Of a stretch of DNA of 64,000 nt, positions 33,053-42,564 are shown in pieces. The stretch spans positions 1 through 64,000 of the IMG/VR virus record IMGVR_UViG_3300014838_000016; one strand, given 5' to 3'. Numbering within the stretch: position 1 is the first letter of the stretch; each line of letters starts with the position of its first letter. The translations under genes were made by a program, and so were the position numbers. The notes beneath the pieces were generated by a model that worked only from the letters and a program-made list of their open reading frames with translations, had not been told where the DNA came from and ran no database searches. Origin of the DNA: a virus.

Positions 33053-36000
33053 TAGCTGTTATCCTCTTCCCACTCGTAACTTACGGTAACAGTCTGGGTT
33101 GCGATGACGGCTCCAAGGTTGATGCAAAGCTGCTGAGCTACACCACGCAGGACGATGCAAGCAGCCCCACCGCGAGTACCGAAGTCCCAAAGCCATGTGT
33201 TGGCACCCGTCGTCGCGTTGGAATCGTCGAAGAACTGGATACCGCGAATTGTGCCAACGGCGGTGCCCAAGGTCGGAGCAGCCGTGTAACGGAGCGGGGC
33301 GGCTGAGGCGGCGGCATAGGCGCTGTCGTGAGGTACTGCGGTCATCGCTGCGGAAGTTCCACCCGTGTCCGCCGCTGAACGCTTGACCAACGTAACCGCT
33401 TCCACGCCAGCCGTGCCACTGGTGCTCATGGAGACTTCCACGCGGGTGATACGGATGGTCTTCGAGGCTGAACCCGGAAGCACGGCGATGTCGCCAGCGA
33501 CAGGGGTGAAAGTGGCGAAGCAAGAATAGGTTTGCTTACGACCTTCGATGTTGACATAGAGTGCGCCCGTGGTGTCAGACTGTAACGCCCCGGCCTGCCC
33601 TGCTGTAAGAACAAGTGGCGTGGTGTTGTACTCTGCGGATGTGAGGAGAGCATTCGTTGGAGCAGTTGCACCACCAGCGGCGGAATCCACCGAAGCTCCA
33701 GTGCCGCCTGAGATGCCGACCTTCTGGACGCCAGCGGATGCGGCGACCGCAGCTACCGTGCCGATGAACAGGGAAGAGTTGACGCTTCCAGCGATCACTG
33801 CTCCCGGAGTTGTACCGAAGTTTGCGGGTGCGCCGAGGGCAGTGCCAGCCCATGCTTGCACGTCACTATTCAAAGCACCATGCAAATCTGTAACAGGCAG
33901 AACTTGGTCACCAGTTGTGTAGGTGATGGTGCTGTACGCGGTTTCAGCGACGGCGGGTAATACGCCTACGTTGAAAGCGTTTGGAGCGGCGTTGTTATTT
34001 GTGAGGTTGCCTTGGAACGACCACGGAGCCCCACCTTGCTGTACGGTCCACGTACCAGACTGAGTGACGGCTACAGTTCCAGTGATGGTTGTAGAGGCGA
34101 GCGAGACTACCCATGGAGACGTGGATTGGGTGACAGCGACCGTGCCGCTGACTGTGACCGCAGGGGAGTTAGTGATGAAAGCGTTGACAGCGGGGACAGG
34201 TACCGCCGCAGGCGAGCCGCCGTAATTGACAACAGCGGTTGCGCCCAATGCCGTACCAGCCACAGCTTGTAAATCTTGGTTAAGAGCACCATGCAAATCG
34301 GTGACAGGCAATACCATGTCGCCAGTTGCATAGGTGACGGTGCTGTATGCAGTCTCAGCAATCGCAGGGAGGACGCCAAGGAGTGTCGCCGTGGGAGCCG
34401 CATTGTTGTTGGTAAGCGCACCGTCCACGGCAACCGTACCCGTGATCGTGGTAGACGCTAGCGAAACAACCCATGGGCTCGTGCTCTGGGTGACGGCCAC
34501 TGTTCCAGTGATGGCTGTAGATGCAAGTGAAACGACCCAAGGAGATGTGCCTTGGAAACAGTAGGCATTGACACCAATGACTTCTTCACCCGTTGGAGCG
34601 GTTGCCCAAATTGTCGGACCACCAAGAGCCGTACCAGCAAGAGCTTGCAAATCAGTGTTGACAGCGCCGTGCAGGTCAGTGACAGCCAAAACTTGGTTGC
34701 CCGTGGTGTAGGTGTTGGTCGTGTATGCAGTCGCGGCGAGGTAGCCGAGGCTGCCTTGGTTGTTGGCGGCAGGCGCAGCGGTGTTGTTCGATAGGTTTCC
34801 GCCGGGGAATCCAGTGACGTTGACGTTCAACGCACCACCCGTATTCGTCAAGGCGGTCGTACCAGAGAACAAGGAAGCATTGACTGCTGGAACGTTGACG
34901 GCAGCGGGTGCCGTGCCGAAAGCAGTTACAGCCGTTGCACCAAGCTGAACTCCAGCAACAGCTTGTAAGTCTTGGTTCAAAGCGCCGTGCAAGTCTGTAA
35001 CGGGCAATACCATGTCGCCCGTGGTGTAGGTGACAGTGTTGTACGCAGTCTCGGCAATTGCGGGGAGGACACCCAACAGTGTTGCAGTTGGAGCCGCGTT
35101 GTTATTGCTCAATGCGCCGTCAACGGCCACTGTGCCCGTGATAGTTGTAGACGCGAGAGACACAACCCAAGGGGACGTACTCTGGGTGACAGCGACCGTG
35201 CCTGTGATGCCAAAAGTCGTCGGGAAGTTCGTTACGTCAACGTAAATTGGGTTGCCTAAAGCATTCGCCGCAGTGGTAGCGGAGATCGGCACAGGTGCCG
35301 TACCCGATACAGCGTTCTGACCAACGAAGAGTTCCGCGTTGACCGCAGGAACCAGAACGGACGTTGCAGGAGCGGTACCCCAATCAGTAGGTGCTGCGAT
35401 GGTTGCGGTTACAGTACCGCTCACTACCCAAGGAGAAGTCGATTGCGTTACGGCTACAGTGCCAGTGATTGTTGTTGAAGCCATCGTCACAGGCACAGTG
35501 TTAGTGATGAAAGCGTTGACCGCAGGCACATTTACGGCGGCAGGCGTGGAACCATAACCTACGACGGCTGTGGCACCTAATGCGACTCCAGCAACAGCCG
35601 CCAAATCGCTGAACAGAGCACCGTGAAGGTCGGTTGCGGGTAGAACTTGGTCGCCAGTCGTATAGGTAAGGTTTGTGTACGCGGACTCAGCGATGGCTGG
35701 TAGGACGCCGACGTTTGTGGTGTTGGGAGCGGCATTGTTGTTGGTGAGTGTTCCAACGAATGACCATGGTGCCCCACCCTGCTGTACGGTCCACGTACCA
35801 CTTTGAGCAGCTTGTACGGCGAAGGTTCCCGCGTTGGTGACAGCGATAGTTTGACCAGCCGAAATCCCGACTGTCCAAGCGCCCGACTGCGTGACGGCGA
35901 CCGTCCCAGATACGGCTACGGTCCCGCTTACGACCCATGGCGAAGTTCCTTGGAAGCAGTAGGCGTTGACGCCTTGAACTTCCTCACCAGTTGGGGCAGT

Positions 36001-36939
36001 CGCCCAAATCGTAGGACCACCGAGTGCCGCACCAGCTAGTGCTTGCCAATCGACGTTCATGGCACCATGAAGATCGGTGACGGGGAGGACTTGATCGCCC
36101 GTCGTGTAGGTGACGGTTGCATACGCAGTCTCAGCGATTGCTGGCAATACGCCGAGGTTGAAGGCGTTCGGTGCTGCGTTGTTATTGGTGAGGTTTCCAG
36201 CGACCGTGCTGCTCGTTGGATTGACCACGTTGACGTAGATTGGATTGCCAGCGTTGTTTGCCGCAGTTGTAGCCGAGACAGGAACAGGCGATGCCCCAGA
36301 CACGGCGTTCTGACCCACAAACATTTCGGCATTGACGGCTGGAACCAACACATTTGTGGCCGGTGCAGTACCCCAATCTGTGGGTGTGGGAATAGTTACG
36401 GACCACGGAGCCCCACCTTGCTGTACGGTCCATGTTCCAGATTGAGTTGCGGCTACAGTCCAAGCGCCTGATTGAGTGACAGCAACAGTTCCCGTTACCC
36501 CTACTGACCAAGCCCCACTTTGGATGGCGTTTACAGTCCAAGTTCCGCCCTGATCGGCGACAATCGTGCCGCTTACGACCCATGGCGATGTGCATTGAGT
36601 GACACATATCGAGGCGTTGCTGATGGCGACGGTGCCGCTTACAACCCATGGCGAGGTAGCTTGCGTGACGGGAAGCGAGGACTCAGTGAAGGTGACGGTC
36701 AGCGGATTGACCACGTTGACGTTTAATGCCTCAACTGGCGGGCTTCCAGCCAGTGTTGCGGTGAGGGCTGTGCACGATCCAACGAAGAGCGAGGCATTGA
36801 CGGGGATTGCGGCTGTAACGCTGGAGCAGCAACCTACGTCGGGGCAGGTGCCAAACGCGCTCGGAGGGCTGAGTGGGGTGTTATCCCACTGCGTTATGTT
36901 GCCCGAAAACGATAGACCAAATGGGTTTTGAACTGGAAT
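33052..36939 (-). CDS. long repeat tail-fibre protein, non-canonical start likely
   Basis: This is a fibre-type protein built from many near-identical modules. TSPWVVS occurs about eight times, GTWTVQQGGAPWS three times and TDLHGA six times, each within larger units of about 80-100 residues. The C-terminal domain of about 150 residues (starting near TGALYVNIEGRK) is shared with the protein at 43367-44605. The first canonical start is a GTG at 36714, yet clear coding continues upstream to a stop at about 36973. The only start fitting a ribosome binding site (AAGGGAGAG) is an ATT at 36937-36939, which gives 1295 residues. Confidence 0.8.
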   Translation of the reverse strand: MPVQNPFGLSFSGNITQWDNTPLSPPSAFGTCPDVGCCSSVTAAIPVNASLFVGSCTALTATLAGSPPVEALNVNVVNPLTVTFTESSLPVTQATSPWVVSGTVAISNASICVTQCTSPWVVSGTIVADQGGTWTVNAIQSGAWSVGVTGTVAVTQSGAWTVAATQSGTWTVQQGGAPWSVTIPTPTDWGTAPATNVLVPAVNAEMFVGQNAVSGASPVPVSATTAANNAGNPIYVNVVNPTSSTVAGNLTNNNAAPNAFNLGVLPAIAETAYATVTYTTGDQVLPVTDLHGAMNVDWQALAGAALGGPTIWATAPTGEEVQGVNAYCFQGTSPWVVSGTVAVSGTVAVTQSGAWTVGISAGQTIAVTNAGTFAVQAAQSGTWTVQQGGAPWSFVGTLTNNNAAPNTTNVGVLPAIAESAYTNLTYTTGDQVLPATDLHGALFSDLAAVAGVALGATAVVGYGSTPAAVNVPAVNAFITNTVPVTMASTTITGTVAVTQSTSPWVVSGTVTATIAAPTDWGTAPATSVLVPAVNAELFVGQNAVSGTAPVPISATTAANALGNPIYVDVTNFPTTFGITGTVAVTQSTSPWVVSLASTTITGTVAVDGALSNNNAAPTATLLGVLPAIAETAYNTVTYTTGDMVLPVTDLHGALNQDLQAVAGVQLGATAVTAFGTAPAAVNVPAVNASLFSGTTALTNTGGALNVNVTGFPGGNLSNNTAAPAANNQGSLGYLAATAYTTNTYTTGNQVLAVTDLHGAVNTDLQALAGTALGGPTIWATAPTGEEVIGVNAYCFQGTSPWVVSLASTAITGTVAVTQSTSPWVVSLASTTITGTVAVDGALTNNNAAPTATLLGVLPAIAETAYSTVTYATGDMVLPVTDLHGALNQDLQAVAGTALGATAVVNYGGSPAAVPVPAVNAFITNSPAVTVSGTVAVTQSTSPWVVSLASTTITGTVAVTQSGTWTVQQGGAPWSFQGNLTNNNAAPNAFNVGVLPAVAETAYSTITYTTGDQVLPVTDLHGALNSDVQAWAGTALGAPANFGTTPGAVIAGSVNSSLFIGTVAAVAASAGVQKVGISGGTGASVDSAAGGATAPTNALLTSAEYNTTPLVLTAGQAGALQSDTTGALYVNIEGRKQTYSCFATFTPVAGDIAVLPGSASKTIRITRVEVSMSTSGTAGVEAVTLVKRSAADTGGTSAAMTAVPHDSAYAAASAAPLRYTAAPTLGTAVGTIRGIQFFDDSNATTGANTWLWDFGTRGGAACIVLRGVAQQLCINLGAVIATQTVTVSYEWEEDNS

Positions 36940-37079
36940 TAGAGTCTCTCCCTTTGAGCCGCTCGTCTTGCTTCAGACCACGGCTTTCCTTTTGCCCTGA
37001 GTAAGTAAATTATCATGTTCAGTTTGTTCCCATGGTGTGGGACATCAAAACGCTCTCTTATTAGGGATTACATAGTCTT

Positions 37080-37862
37080 TTACTGGAATTCCTGAATGCT
37101 CAACAGCGCACAAAAAGTGGGCGGACTACCGCAACAATTATCGGTGTACGAAAGCCCACTATCGGCTATGGCGTTCACCGCAGCGGTCGTGAAATCACTA
37201 CTATCCATCCAAAACGTGCCTCCGGGTGCCAGCGTGATCCCAGCAAAGAGGATGGCTGGATTGCTACCAAAAGCAATGCTCATCGTGACGTAAGACATAT
37301 TCGTCAAATTCAGCCCCTTTCTTGAGGGGTTCGACGCCAATATAACCGTCGATGATGTGTTCACGCATATAGATTCAGGTGCATTGGCGACAGTGGCGGT
37401 CTGCGGGCAACAGGGGGGTGCGGTGGTGACGAACGAATCCGCCGAGTAACCGAAGACCACCGAACCGCAGACGGGCGGGCTTCCACAGGCTGTTCCCGTG
37501 ATCGGACTGAGGAGGATGACCTGAAAATACGGTATGGCGGTGAGGTTGAATTCAGCCGCTAGAAAGGTATTAGCTTGGAGATCGTAAACTGGGCCGACCG
37601 CCCCGCCGATTCCCGGCACATAACCCGTGAGGGGGAACCAGTTCACGCCATCGGTGCTGCCTTGGAACTGAACCGCTCCACCAGTGATGCAGCCTTGATC
37701 TAGGGTGACGATTAGGGTGTTGTACGAGTAGTCGTTGTTTACTATTGTGGCCGTCGTACTGACTGGCGTGGCGCATTCCCATGGCGGAAATGTCGCACCA
37801 CATTGAGTGTTTTCGCCGACACTCAGAACTGCGGAAATACTGTATTGTGACTCGACGTGCAT
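37080..37862 (-). CDS. virion protein, 260 aa, Cys-containing beta-rich
   Basis: A beta-rich protein with several Cys pairs (CGSPPVCGS, PPCCPQT, DNCCGSPP) unusual for cytoplasmic phage proteins. Segments such as VQFQGSTDGVNWFPLTG resemble carbohydrate-binding or Ig-like phage modules. GGGG ahead of the ATG acts as ribosome binding site. It lies upstream of the repeat fibre gene in the same direction and is probably part of the same host-contact apparatus. Confidence 0.6.
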   Translation of the reverse strand: MHVESQYSISAVLSVGENTQCGATFPPWECATPVSTTATIVNNDYSYNTLIVTLDQGCITGGAVQFQGSTDGVNWFPLTGYVPGIGGAVGPVYDLQANTFLAAEFNLTAIPYFQVILLSPITGTACGSPPVCGSVVFGYSADSFVTTAPPCCPQTATVANAPESICVNTSSTVILASNPSRKGLNLTNMSYVTMSIAFGSNPAILFAGITLAPGGTFWMDSSDFTTAAVNAIADSGLSYTDNCCGSPPTFCALLSIQEFQ

Positions 37863-37942
37863 TCTAATCCCCTATAAATGGGCGGCAAAGCTTAAAAACG
37901 TGCGAACCGTCAAAATCCTAATTTTATTGAGAAAATGAGAGC

Positions 37943-38092
37943 TTACCTCATGCAGTTGCACAATTTTTCCTTGCGCTTGGTGGTCGCTTTACGGGCATCC
38001 GCACACGTGTTACAGTGATAGGTCACACTGCCATCTTGGTTGTAGACACGCCATTGAGCTTGTTGACCGCACGAACATATTACTTTTGCCAT
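37943..38092 (-). CDS. small zinc-ribbon protein, 49 aa
   Basis: The protein starts MAKVICSCGQQAQW and has CNTC and a final CNC, giving a compact zinc ribbon with a Lys/Arg-rich stretch between. It overlaps the glycosyltransferase end by 13 bases. A role in nucleic-acid binding is possible. Confidence 0.55.
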   Translation of the reverse strand: MAKVICSCGQQAQWRVYNQDGSVTYHCNTCADARKATTKRKEKLCNCMR

Positions 38093-38733
38093 AGCTTTTG
38101 AATTGTCTCCCATGATTCGGGTTTGTAGTCCTTGCTCAGGTGCTTCCTGCAAGCATTGGCCGTATGGATCGCCGCTACGACCAAGGCAGGATCGTTCAGA
38201 TCGTACCTCGCTGCAACAGGCGTCTTCTTTTGAAAATTGTAGTCGGCTCCCGAGTTGATGTTGTCGAACTTGTTTTTCTCCCAAGCGGATTTGCGTATCG
38301 CGATAGATGCCATCCATCCGATCCCTTTTGGACTCGTGTATCGGTACGCCAACGCGCTGCCGTGCTGGTAGTAGTAGAGGGTGCTCGTCCCCGAGACGTG
38401 CAGTGCGGGGTTCTCAATGAGCGGTGTGATCTGGCGGGTGATTCGATTCGCTGGGTACCAGTCATCGTCATCCCAAATAATTCCGAATTCCCCGCTCGAT
38501 AGCTCAAAGCACCTATTTATTTTCGCCCCATGATGTTTTTTCGGGCTTTCATGGAAATATTTGACCCTCGGGTCGGCGGGCAGGAGGTCTTGAATTGGTT
38601 CCGCACCGTCATCCAATATGATTAGTTCGAGGTTGGGGTAGTCCTGAGAAAGAAAACACTCTATGGCCCGAGGAAAGAATGCCCTACGGTTGAAGGTTGG
38701 CGTCAGTGCGCTTACGAGGGGAAAATCAGACAT
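38080..38733 (-). CDS. glycosyltransferase family 2
   Basis: GT2 enzymes transfer a sugar from a nucleotide-sugar donor. The N-terminus shows the GT-A fold pattern (VSALTPTFNRR), then LIILDDGAEP. The metal-binding acidic motif WDDDDW lies at about residues 87-92. The 217-residue length fits a minimal soluble enzyme with no membrane anchor. Lying among fibre genes, it may glycosylate virion proteins or modify the host surface; that target is inferred. Confidence 0.88.
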   Translation of the reverse strand: MSDFPLVSALTPTFNRRAFFPRAIECFLSQDYPNLELIILDDGAEPIQDLLPADPRVKYFHESPKKHHGAKINRCFELSSGEFGIIWDDDDWYPANRITRQITPLIENPALHVSGTSTLYYYQHGSALAYRYTSPKGIGWMASIAIRKSAWEKNKFDNINSGADYNFQKKTPVAARYDLNDPALVVAAIHTANACRKHLSKDYKPESWETIQKLWQK

Positions 38734-39565
38734 GGCATAACCTACAATTTGGGTTGATTATCCCACGCCTGACATGCCAACGAATATGACTAGCGGCTCG
38801 TCCGCCTAAGACCGTAATACGAGCTAAGTGTCCATTTTCAATGTTCTTTCGTCCTTGAGCACGTCCTAAAGATTGTATATGCCCATTTTCGACATTCTTA
38901 CAGCCTTGAATACGCCCAAGCTCTTGTATGTGCCCGCTTTCAACATTCTTGCGTCCCTGAATAGGGCCACTAATTCGTCCGCCAATACTGCCGCCGACAT
39001 GACCGAACTTGGACCGTTGTTCTGGTGTAAGCGAAAGGGCGGCTAGTCGGCGTATCCTATCCAAGTGTCCACTTTCCACATTCTTGCGATGTAGAGCTTG
39101 CATGTGCCCGCTTTCAACATTCTTGCGTCCTTGGATGCGCCCGTTTTCAGCGTTCTTGCGCCCTAAGGCTTGTATTTGCCCGCTCTCAGCGTTTTTGCGC
39201 CCTAACGCTCTAGTTTTCTCAACTAATTTCACCCTGCCCCTTTCATAGATTTCGGCGTAGCGAGGCAACTCATCCACGGCTACCTGATAAACACTTTTCC
39301 TGTTCGCCATGAGATAGAACACCTTCTCAAATTCTGAAGCACACATCGCCAACCAGTAGTGAGCCCTGAAATGGTCCGCAGGCGATACCCGCATGATGTT
39401 GCTTGTATCCCTAGTTAATTCAGGGAATTCTTTCCTCGGGAGGATGTGGTGCTTGTGCCCTACGCTTGCTTTCGACAAAGACTCGATGAATGTAAAGTAT
39501 AATGTGAAGTCCACGTCGGGGAAACGGACGGACAAAATTTCACGAAGATGTATGGGAACGGTCAC
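38726..39565 (-). CDS. HNH endonuclease with tandem NUMOD-like repeats
   Basis: The N-terminal part has an HNH core: HKHHILPRKEFPEL, then NIMRVSPADHFRAHYWL. The C-terminal two thirds consist of about nine copies of a 10-14 residue motif around RKNVESGH with IQALG spacers. It ends in a His/Cys segment. Such repeats are taken to read DNA in homing nucleases. The start is a GTG at 39565, right after the upstream stop. It overlaps the glycosyltransferase by 8 bases and is probably mobile. Confidence 0.82.
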   Translation of the reverse strand: MTVPIHLREILSVRFPDVDFTLYFTFIESLSKASVGHKHHILPRKEFPELTRDTSNIMRVSPADHFRAHYWLAMCASEFEKVFYLMANRKSVYQVAVDELPRYAEIYERGRVKLVEKTRALGRKNAESGQIQALGRKNAENGRIQGRKNVESGHMQALHRKNVESGHLDRIRRLAALSLTPEQRSKFGHVGGSIGGRISGPIQGRKNVESGHIQELGRIQGCKNVENGHIQSLGRAQGRKNIENGHLARITVLGGRAASHIRWHVRRGIINPNCRLCHV

Positions 39566-39566
39566 G

Positions 39567-39860
39567 TTAGTCCTCTATGCACTTCTTCATTATAGCCGCC
39601 ACGACTTGAGAAAGCATAACGACCACAAACACTCGTACAATGTAGTCGGCAACGCTGTGGCACAAGGATTTGCGGTATATTAACACCAAAATCATTGCTA
39701 CCCAGTGCGAAACGCACCATGTACATGACAATAATTCGTCTAAAAATGGGAATTTTGATGCCAGCCAGTCGTGGGGTTTGGCAAAAATCTTCCCCTTGGC
39801 TACGACCAAACTGAGCGCCCCGCACGCAACGCCGAGTTCCAGCAAGACAGCAAGAATCAT
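39567..39860 (-). CDS. DUF1360-type membrane protein, 97 aa
   Basis: This small membrane protein matches the DUF1360 pattern: an N-terminal helix, then a conserved DELLSCTWCVSHWVAMIL with the Cys-x2-Cys, and a further helix. Family members occur in phages and spore-forming bacteria; their role is unknown. It is the first gene after the bidirectional terminator and is read from a leaderless-type promoter at 39866-39873. Confidence 0.75.
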   Translation of the reverse strand: MILAVLLELGVACGALSLVVAKGKIFAKPHDWLASKFPFLDELLSCTWCVSHWVAMILVLIYRKSLCHSVADYIVRVFVVVMLSQVVAAIMKKCIED

Positions 39861-39865
39861 ATTGG

Positions 39866-39873
39866 ATAATACT
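39866..39873 (-). promoter_or_regulatory. extended -10 promoter (AGTATTAT), leaderless type, minus strand
   Basis: On the minus strand AGTATTAT ends five bases before the ATG at 39860. It sits directly behind the terminator at 39884-39903. Confidence 0.65.
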
Positions 39874-39883
39874 CAAAAAGAAA

Positions 39884-39903
39884 GGGATGCTGGGCAGCAT
39901 CCC
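39884..39903. terminator. bidirectional rho-independent terminator
   Basis: GGGATGCT (39884-39891) pairs with AGCATCCC (39896-39903) around GGGC. On the minus strand TTTCTTTTT follows and ends the fibre gene at 39926; on the plus strand CTTTTGTTTT follows. Confidence 0.88.
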
Positions 39904-39925
39904 CTTTTGTTTTCAACCGTTAAAA

Positions 39926-42460
39926 TTAGCCGCAGATCGAAGTCTGTTCGCTCCATCTACATTGTGCAACGGCCTTGGCGCATCCCCTGAAGCTCTTGCC
40001 GGCAATCGTGTAAGTCTTGCCGTTCAAGCAGTCCATGAGACCGTCGTAGTTGCGTGGGAAAGCTGCCGCGTAGCCAGCCCAGACGATGGTGCCGCCCGTG
40101 ACGCCAGTTGATGCGGTATCCACATTGACGTTGCCCGGACCAGCCGCGAATGCGGAACCAGTGAGCGTCCCGCCTTCGATAAGCTGGAACAGAACCGTGG
40201 AGCCGTCCGTGAAGACCTGAATTTCGCGGAGTAGCTGTACAAGAGCCGCCGTGCCATTGCCTTGAATCGACCACAGCGGGACGAACGCAGTCGTCATGAC
40301 CTGAGTGTCGAACGCCGCACCGCTGTCGTAGGAGTAGTACTGGATCGAGCAAGCAAACTGCTCGTCCGCAGGGATGGTGACGAGTGCGCCCGATGGTGAG
40401 AGCGACAAGTCCTGATTCGAGCCGAGCGGGAAGGTGTTCGGCCCGCAAATGACCGTTGCCAGTTCGAGCACTGGGGTTGGCATACCACCCGTGATAAAGA
40501 CGTTGAGAGATGTCTCAGCGGGGCTGCCCATGGTCGTGTAGGTGTTGCCGCATACGTTGAGACAGGTGTTGGTAATATCAACGAAGAGCGGGGTGTCAAT
40601 GGTGTTGGTGACAGTGACGGTGCCCGTGACGGTGACCGTACCAGTGACGCTTACGGTGCCGCCTGTGATATCGACATAGATCGGAGTGTCGAAGGTGTTT
40701 GCAACGTTGACGTTAAGGAAAGACTCTGCTGGGCTGCCGAGCGTTGTGAAAGTCGCCCCGCATACGTTGAGGCAAGCGTTGGTAACGTCAACGTAGATCG
40801 GAGTGTCGGGTGTGTTTGAGTTGAGGGTGACATCACCGCCAGTAACGAAAACGTTGAGTGAAGACTCCGCTGGGCTACCTGAAGCTGTGAACGTCGCACC
40901 AGTGAGGCCGACCGTCCAAGTACCCGCCTGATTTACGAACCAATCGCCGCACTGTGTAGCGCATACCGTGCCGCCAACGCTGAAGACGTTGAGTCCTGTT
41001 TCCGCAGGGCTTCCAACAGTCGTCGTGCCGACGCCCGTGATGTTGATCGTGCCGCCCGTAACATCGACATAAATCGGGGTATCGATGGTGTTCGAGACGG
41101 TAATGTCGCCGCCCGTAACAAAGGTGTTGAGGGAGGATACCGCAGGACTACCAACCTCCGAGAAGGTTGCTCCGCACACATTGATGCAAGCGTTGGTGAT
41201 GTTTACATCGACCGTGTTGCCGATGTCAACGGTGCCAGTGACGGTGATGGCTCCACCCGGCCCCGTACCAGTGACGGTTACGACGCCAGTGATGGTATCA
41301 ATCGTGCCGCCCTCAACGAAGACGTTGAGTGAGGATACCGCTGGGCTACCAGCGACCGTGAAGGTTTGTCCGCATACGTCGATGCAGGCATTGGTTATGT
41401 CAACGTAGATCGGGGTTTCTGGCGTGTTCGAGTTGAGGGTAACATCGCCGCCGAGGACGAAAACGTTAAGACCTGCTTCGGCTGGGCTGCCTACGAGAGT
41501 CGTTCCAATAGGAACGCCGCCAATTTCAGTGATGTTGGTGACCCACGGGGATGTGCACTGGGTGACGCAAATCTCGCCGCCAGTTACAAATGTGTTGAGG
41601 CCGCATACCTGAACAGTAGCGCAATCGGGAGTGGTGACGATTTCCGCAGCCGAGATTGTGACCGCACCATTGTTGGCGAGTGCACGACCAGTAAGTGTAC
41701 CGCCGCCGAGAGTGATGCTTGCAACGGCGAGGATGGTGCCTTCAGTGATTGCACCCGGCCCGATGGATGTCCAAGAACTTCCAGCGACCCAAACGATGTT
41801 GCACGCCTGTGCTCCGTTAGCCAAGAGGATCGTGCCAGCAATCTGCTGAGTGATGCCACTGCCAGCGAGGAACACGAACACTGCATCAGGGTTGCCCTGT
41901 GCATCAAGAGTAATCGGTGTGTTGATGGCGAGGGTTGAGCCGCTCGAATAAACGCCCGGGTAGTAAGTCCCAACGGGGGCACCGATGGAGTTCTGCGTGC
42001 CCATGTCCGCCGTGGTGAGTACCGTTCCCGGCCCCAGACCTTGGTAATAAGCGATGGCGTTTGCTACAGCCGTCTGATCTCCAGCCGTGGCGGTGACAAT
42101 CGCCGCAGGAGCGACAACTACGCCCGGTGGGAATCCGATAATTGAATTTGTTGGGTACGAACCGACATTATCGCCCGAGATGACCGAGGAGCCCGAGTTC
42201 GTTACGCCGCTGGAGCCGAGGAGGGCGTAGTTTGCTGCTGAGCCGAGGTGAGAAAGTGTAGGGGAGATTCCACCCGTGCAAGTTGTTCCCACCCCTTGGA
42301 TGGTGACTTCTGGGATGTTGATGACGCCGACATTGATCGAGGCGACAGCGGGGCTGCCCGAGACTGTAATGAGGGGACAACCCGTAGTATCGTCGTAGAT
42401 ACCAAAGACGGAGATTCCCGTGTACAGCCCGCCCGCACAAGATGAACAATTTTCTGGCAT
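39926..42460 (-). CDS. fibre-type virion protein with ice-binding-like DUF3494 domain
   Basis: This 844-residue protein is a repeat fibre with a complete DUF3494 (ice-binding-like) domain at about residues 68-272. That domain opens LGSAANYALL and contains ITLDAQGNPDAVFVFLAG and ILLANGAQACNIVW. After it come many copies of a 45-residue unit with LNVFVTGGD, TPIYVDIT and CLNVCG. A distinct C-terminal domain of about 170 residues follows (from about CGPNTFPLGS) and ends with a Cys-containing tail. AAGGAAATC is the ribosome binding site. The second DUF3494 domain lies in the 1428-6221 protein. Ice, sugar or surface binding would all fit; ice binding is not shown. Confidence 0.85.
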   Translation of the reverse strand: MPENCSSCAGGLYTGISVFGIYDDTTGCPLITVSGSPAVASINVGVINIPEVTIQGVGTTCTGGISPTLSHLGSAANYALLGSSGVTNSGSSVISGDNVGSYPTNSIIGFPPGVVVAPAAIVTATAGDQTAVANAIAYYQGLGPGTVLTTADMGTQNSIGAPVGTYYPGVYSSGSTLAINTPITLDAQGNPDAVFVFLAGSGITQQIAGTILLANGAQACNIVWVAGSSWTSIGPGAITEGTILAVASITLGGGTLTGRALANNGAVTISAAEIVTTPDCATVQVCGLNTFVTGGEICVTQCTSPWVTNITEIGGVPIGTTLVGSPAEAGLNVFVLGGDVTLNSNTPETPIYVDITNACIDVCGQTFTVAGSPAVSSLNVFVEGGTIDTITGVVTVTGTGPGGAITVTGTVDIGNTVDVNITNACINVCGATFSEVGSPAVSSLNTFVTGGDITVSNTIDTPIYVDVTGGTINITGVGTTTVGSPAETGLNVFSVGGTVCATQCGDWFVNQAGTWTVGLTGATFTASGSPAESSLNVFVTGGDVTLNSNTPDTPIYVDVTNACLNVCGATFTTLGSPAESFLNVNVANTFDTPIYVDITGGTVSVTGTVTVTGTVTVTNTIDTPLFVDITNTCLNVCGNTYTTMGSPAETSLNVFITGGMPTPVLELATVICGPNTFPLGSNQDLSLSPSGALVTIPADEQFACSIQYYSYDSGAAFDTQVMTTAFVPLWSIQGNGTAALVQLLREIQVFTDGSTVLFQLIEGGTLTGSAFAAGPGNVNVDTASTGVTGGTIVWAGYAAAFPRNYDGLMDCLNGKTYTIAGKSFRGCAKAVAQCRWSEQTSICG

Positions 42461-42564
42461 GATGATTTCCTTATGAATCTAGTTTTGTATTTGGCGGGCG
42501 TACCCACCCCAGAAAACTTTCCTTACTTTAGAAAACGGAAGTTTGAAAATATCCAAACCCCCAA

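Noticed and set aside
33052-36939. CRISPR-like array because of many repeats
   Set aside because: The repeats are protein-coding, vary in length, keep the reading frame and have no uniform spacers.
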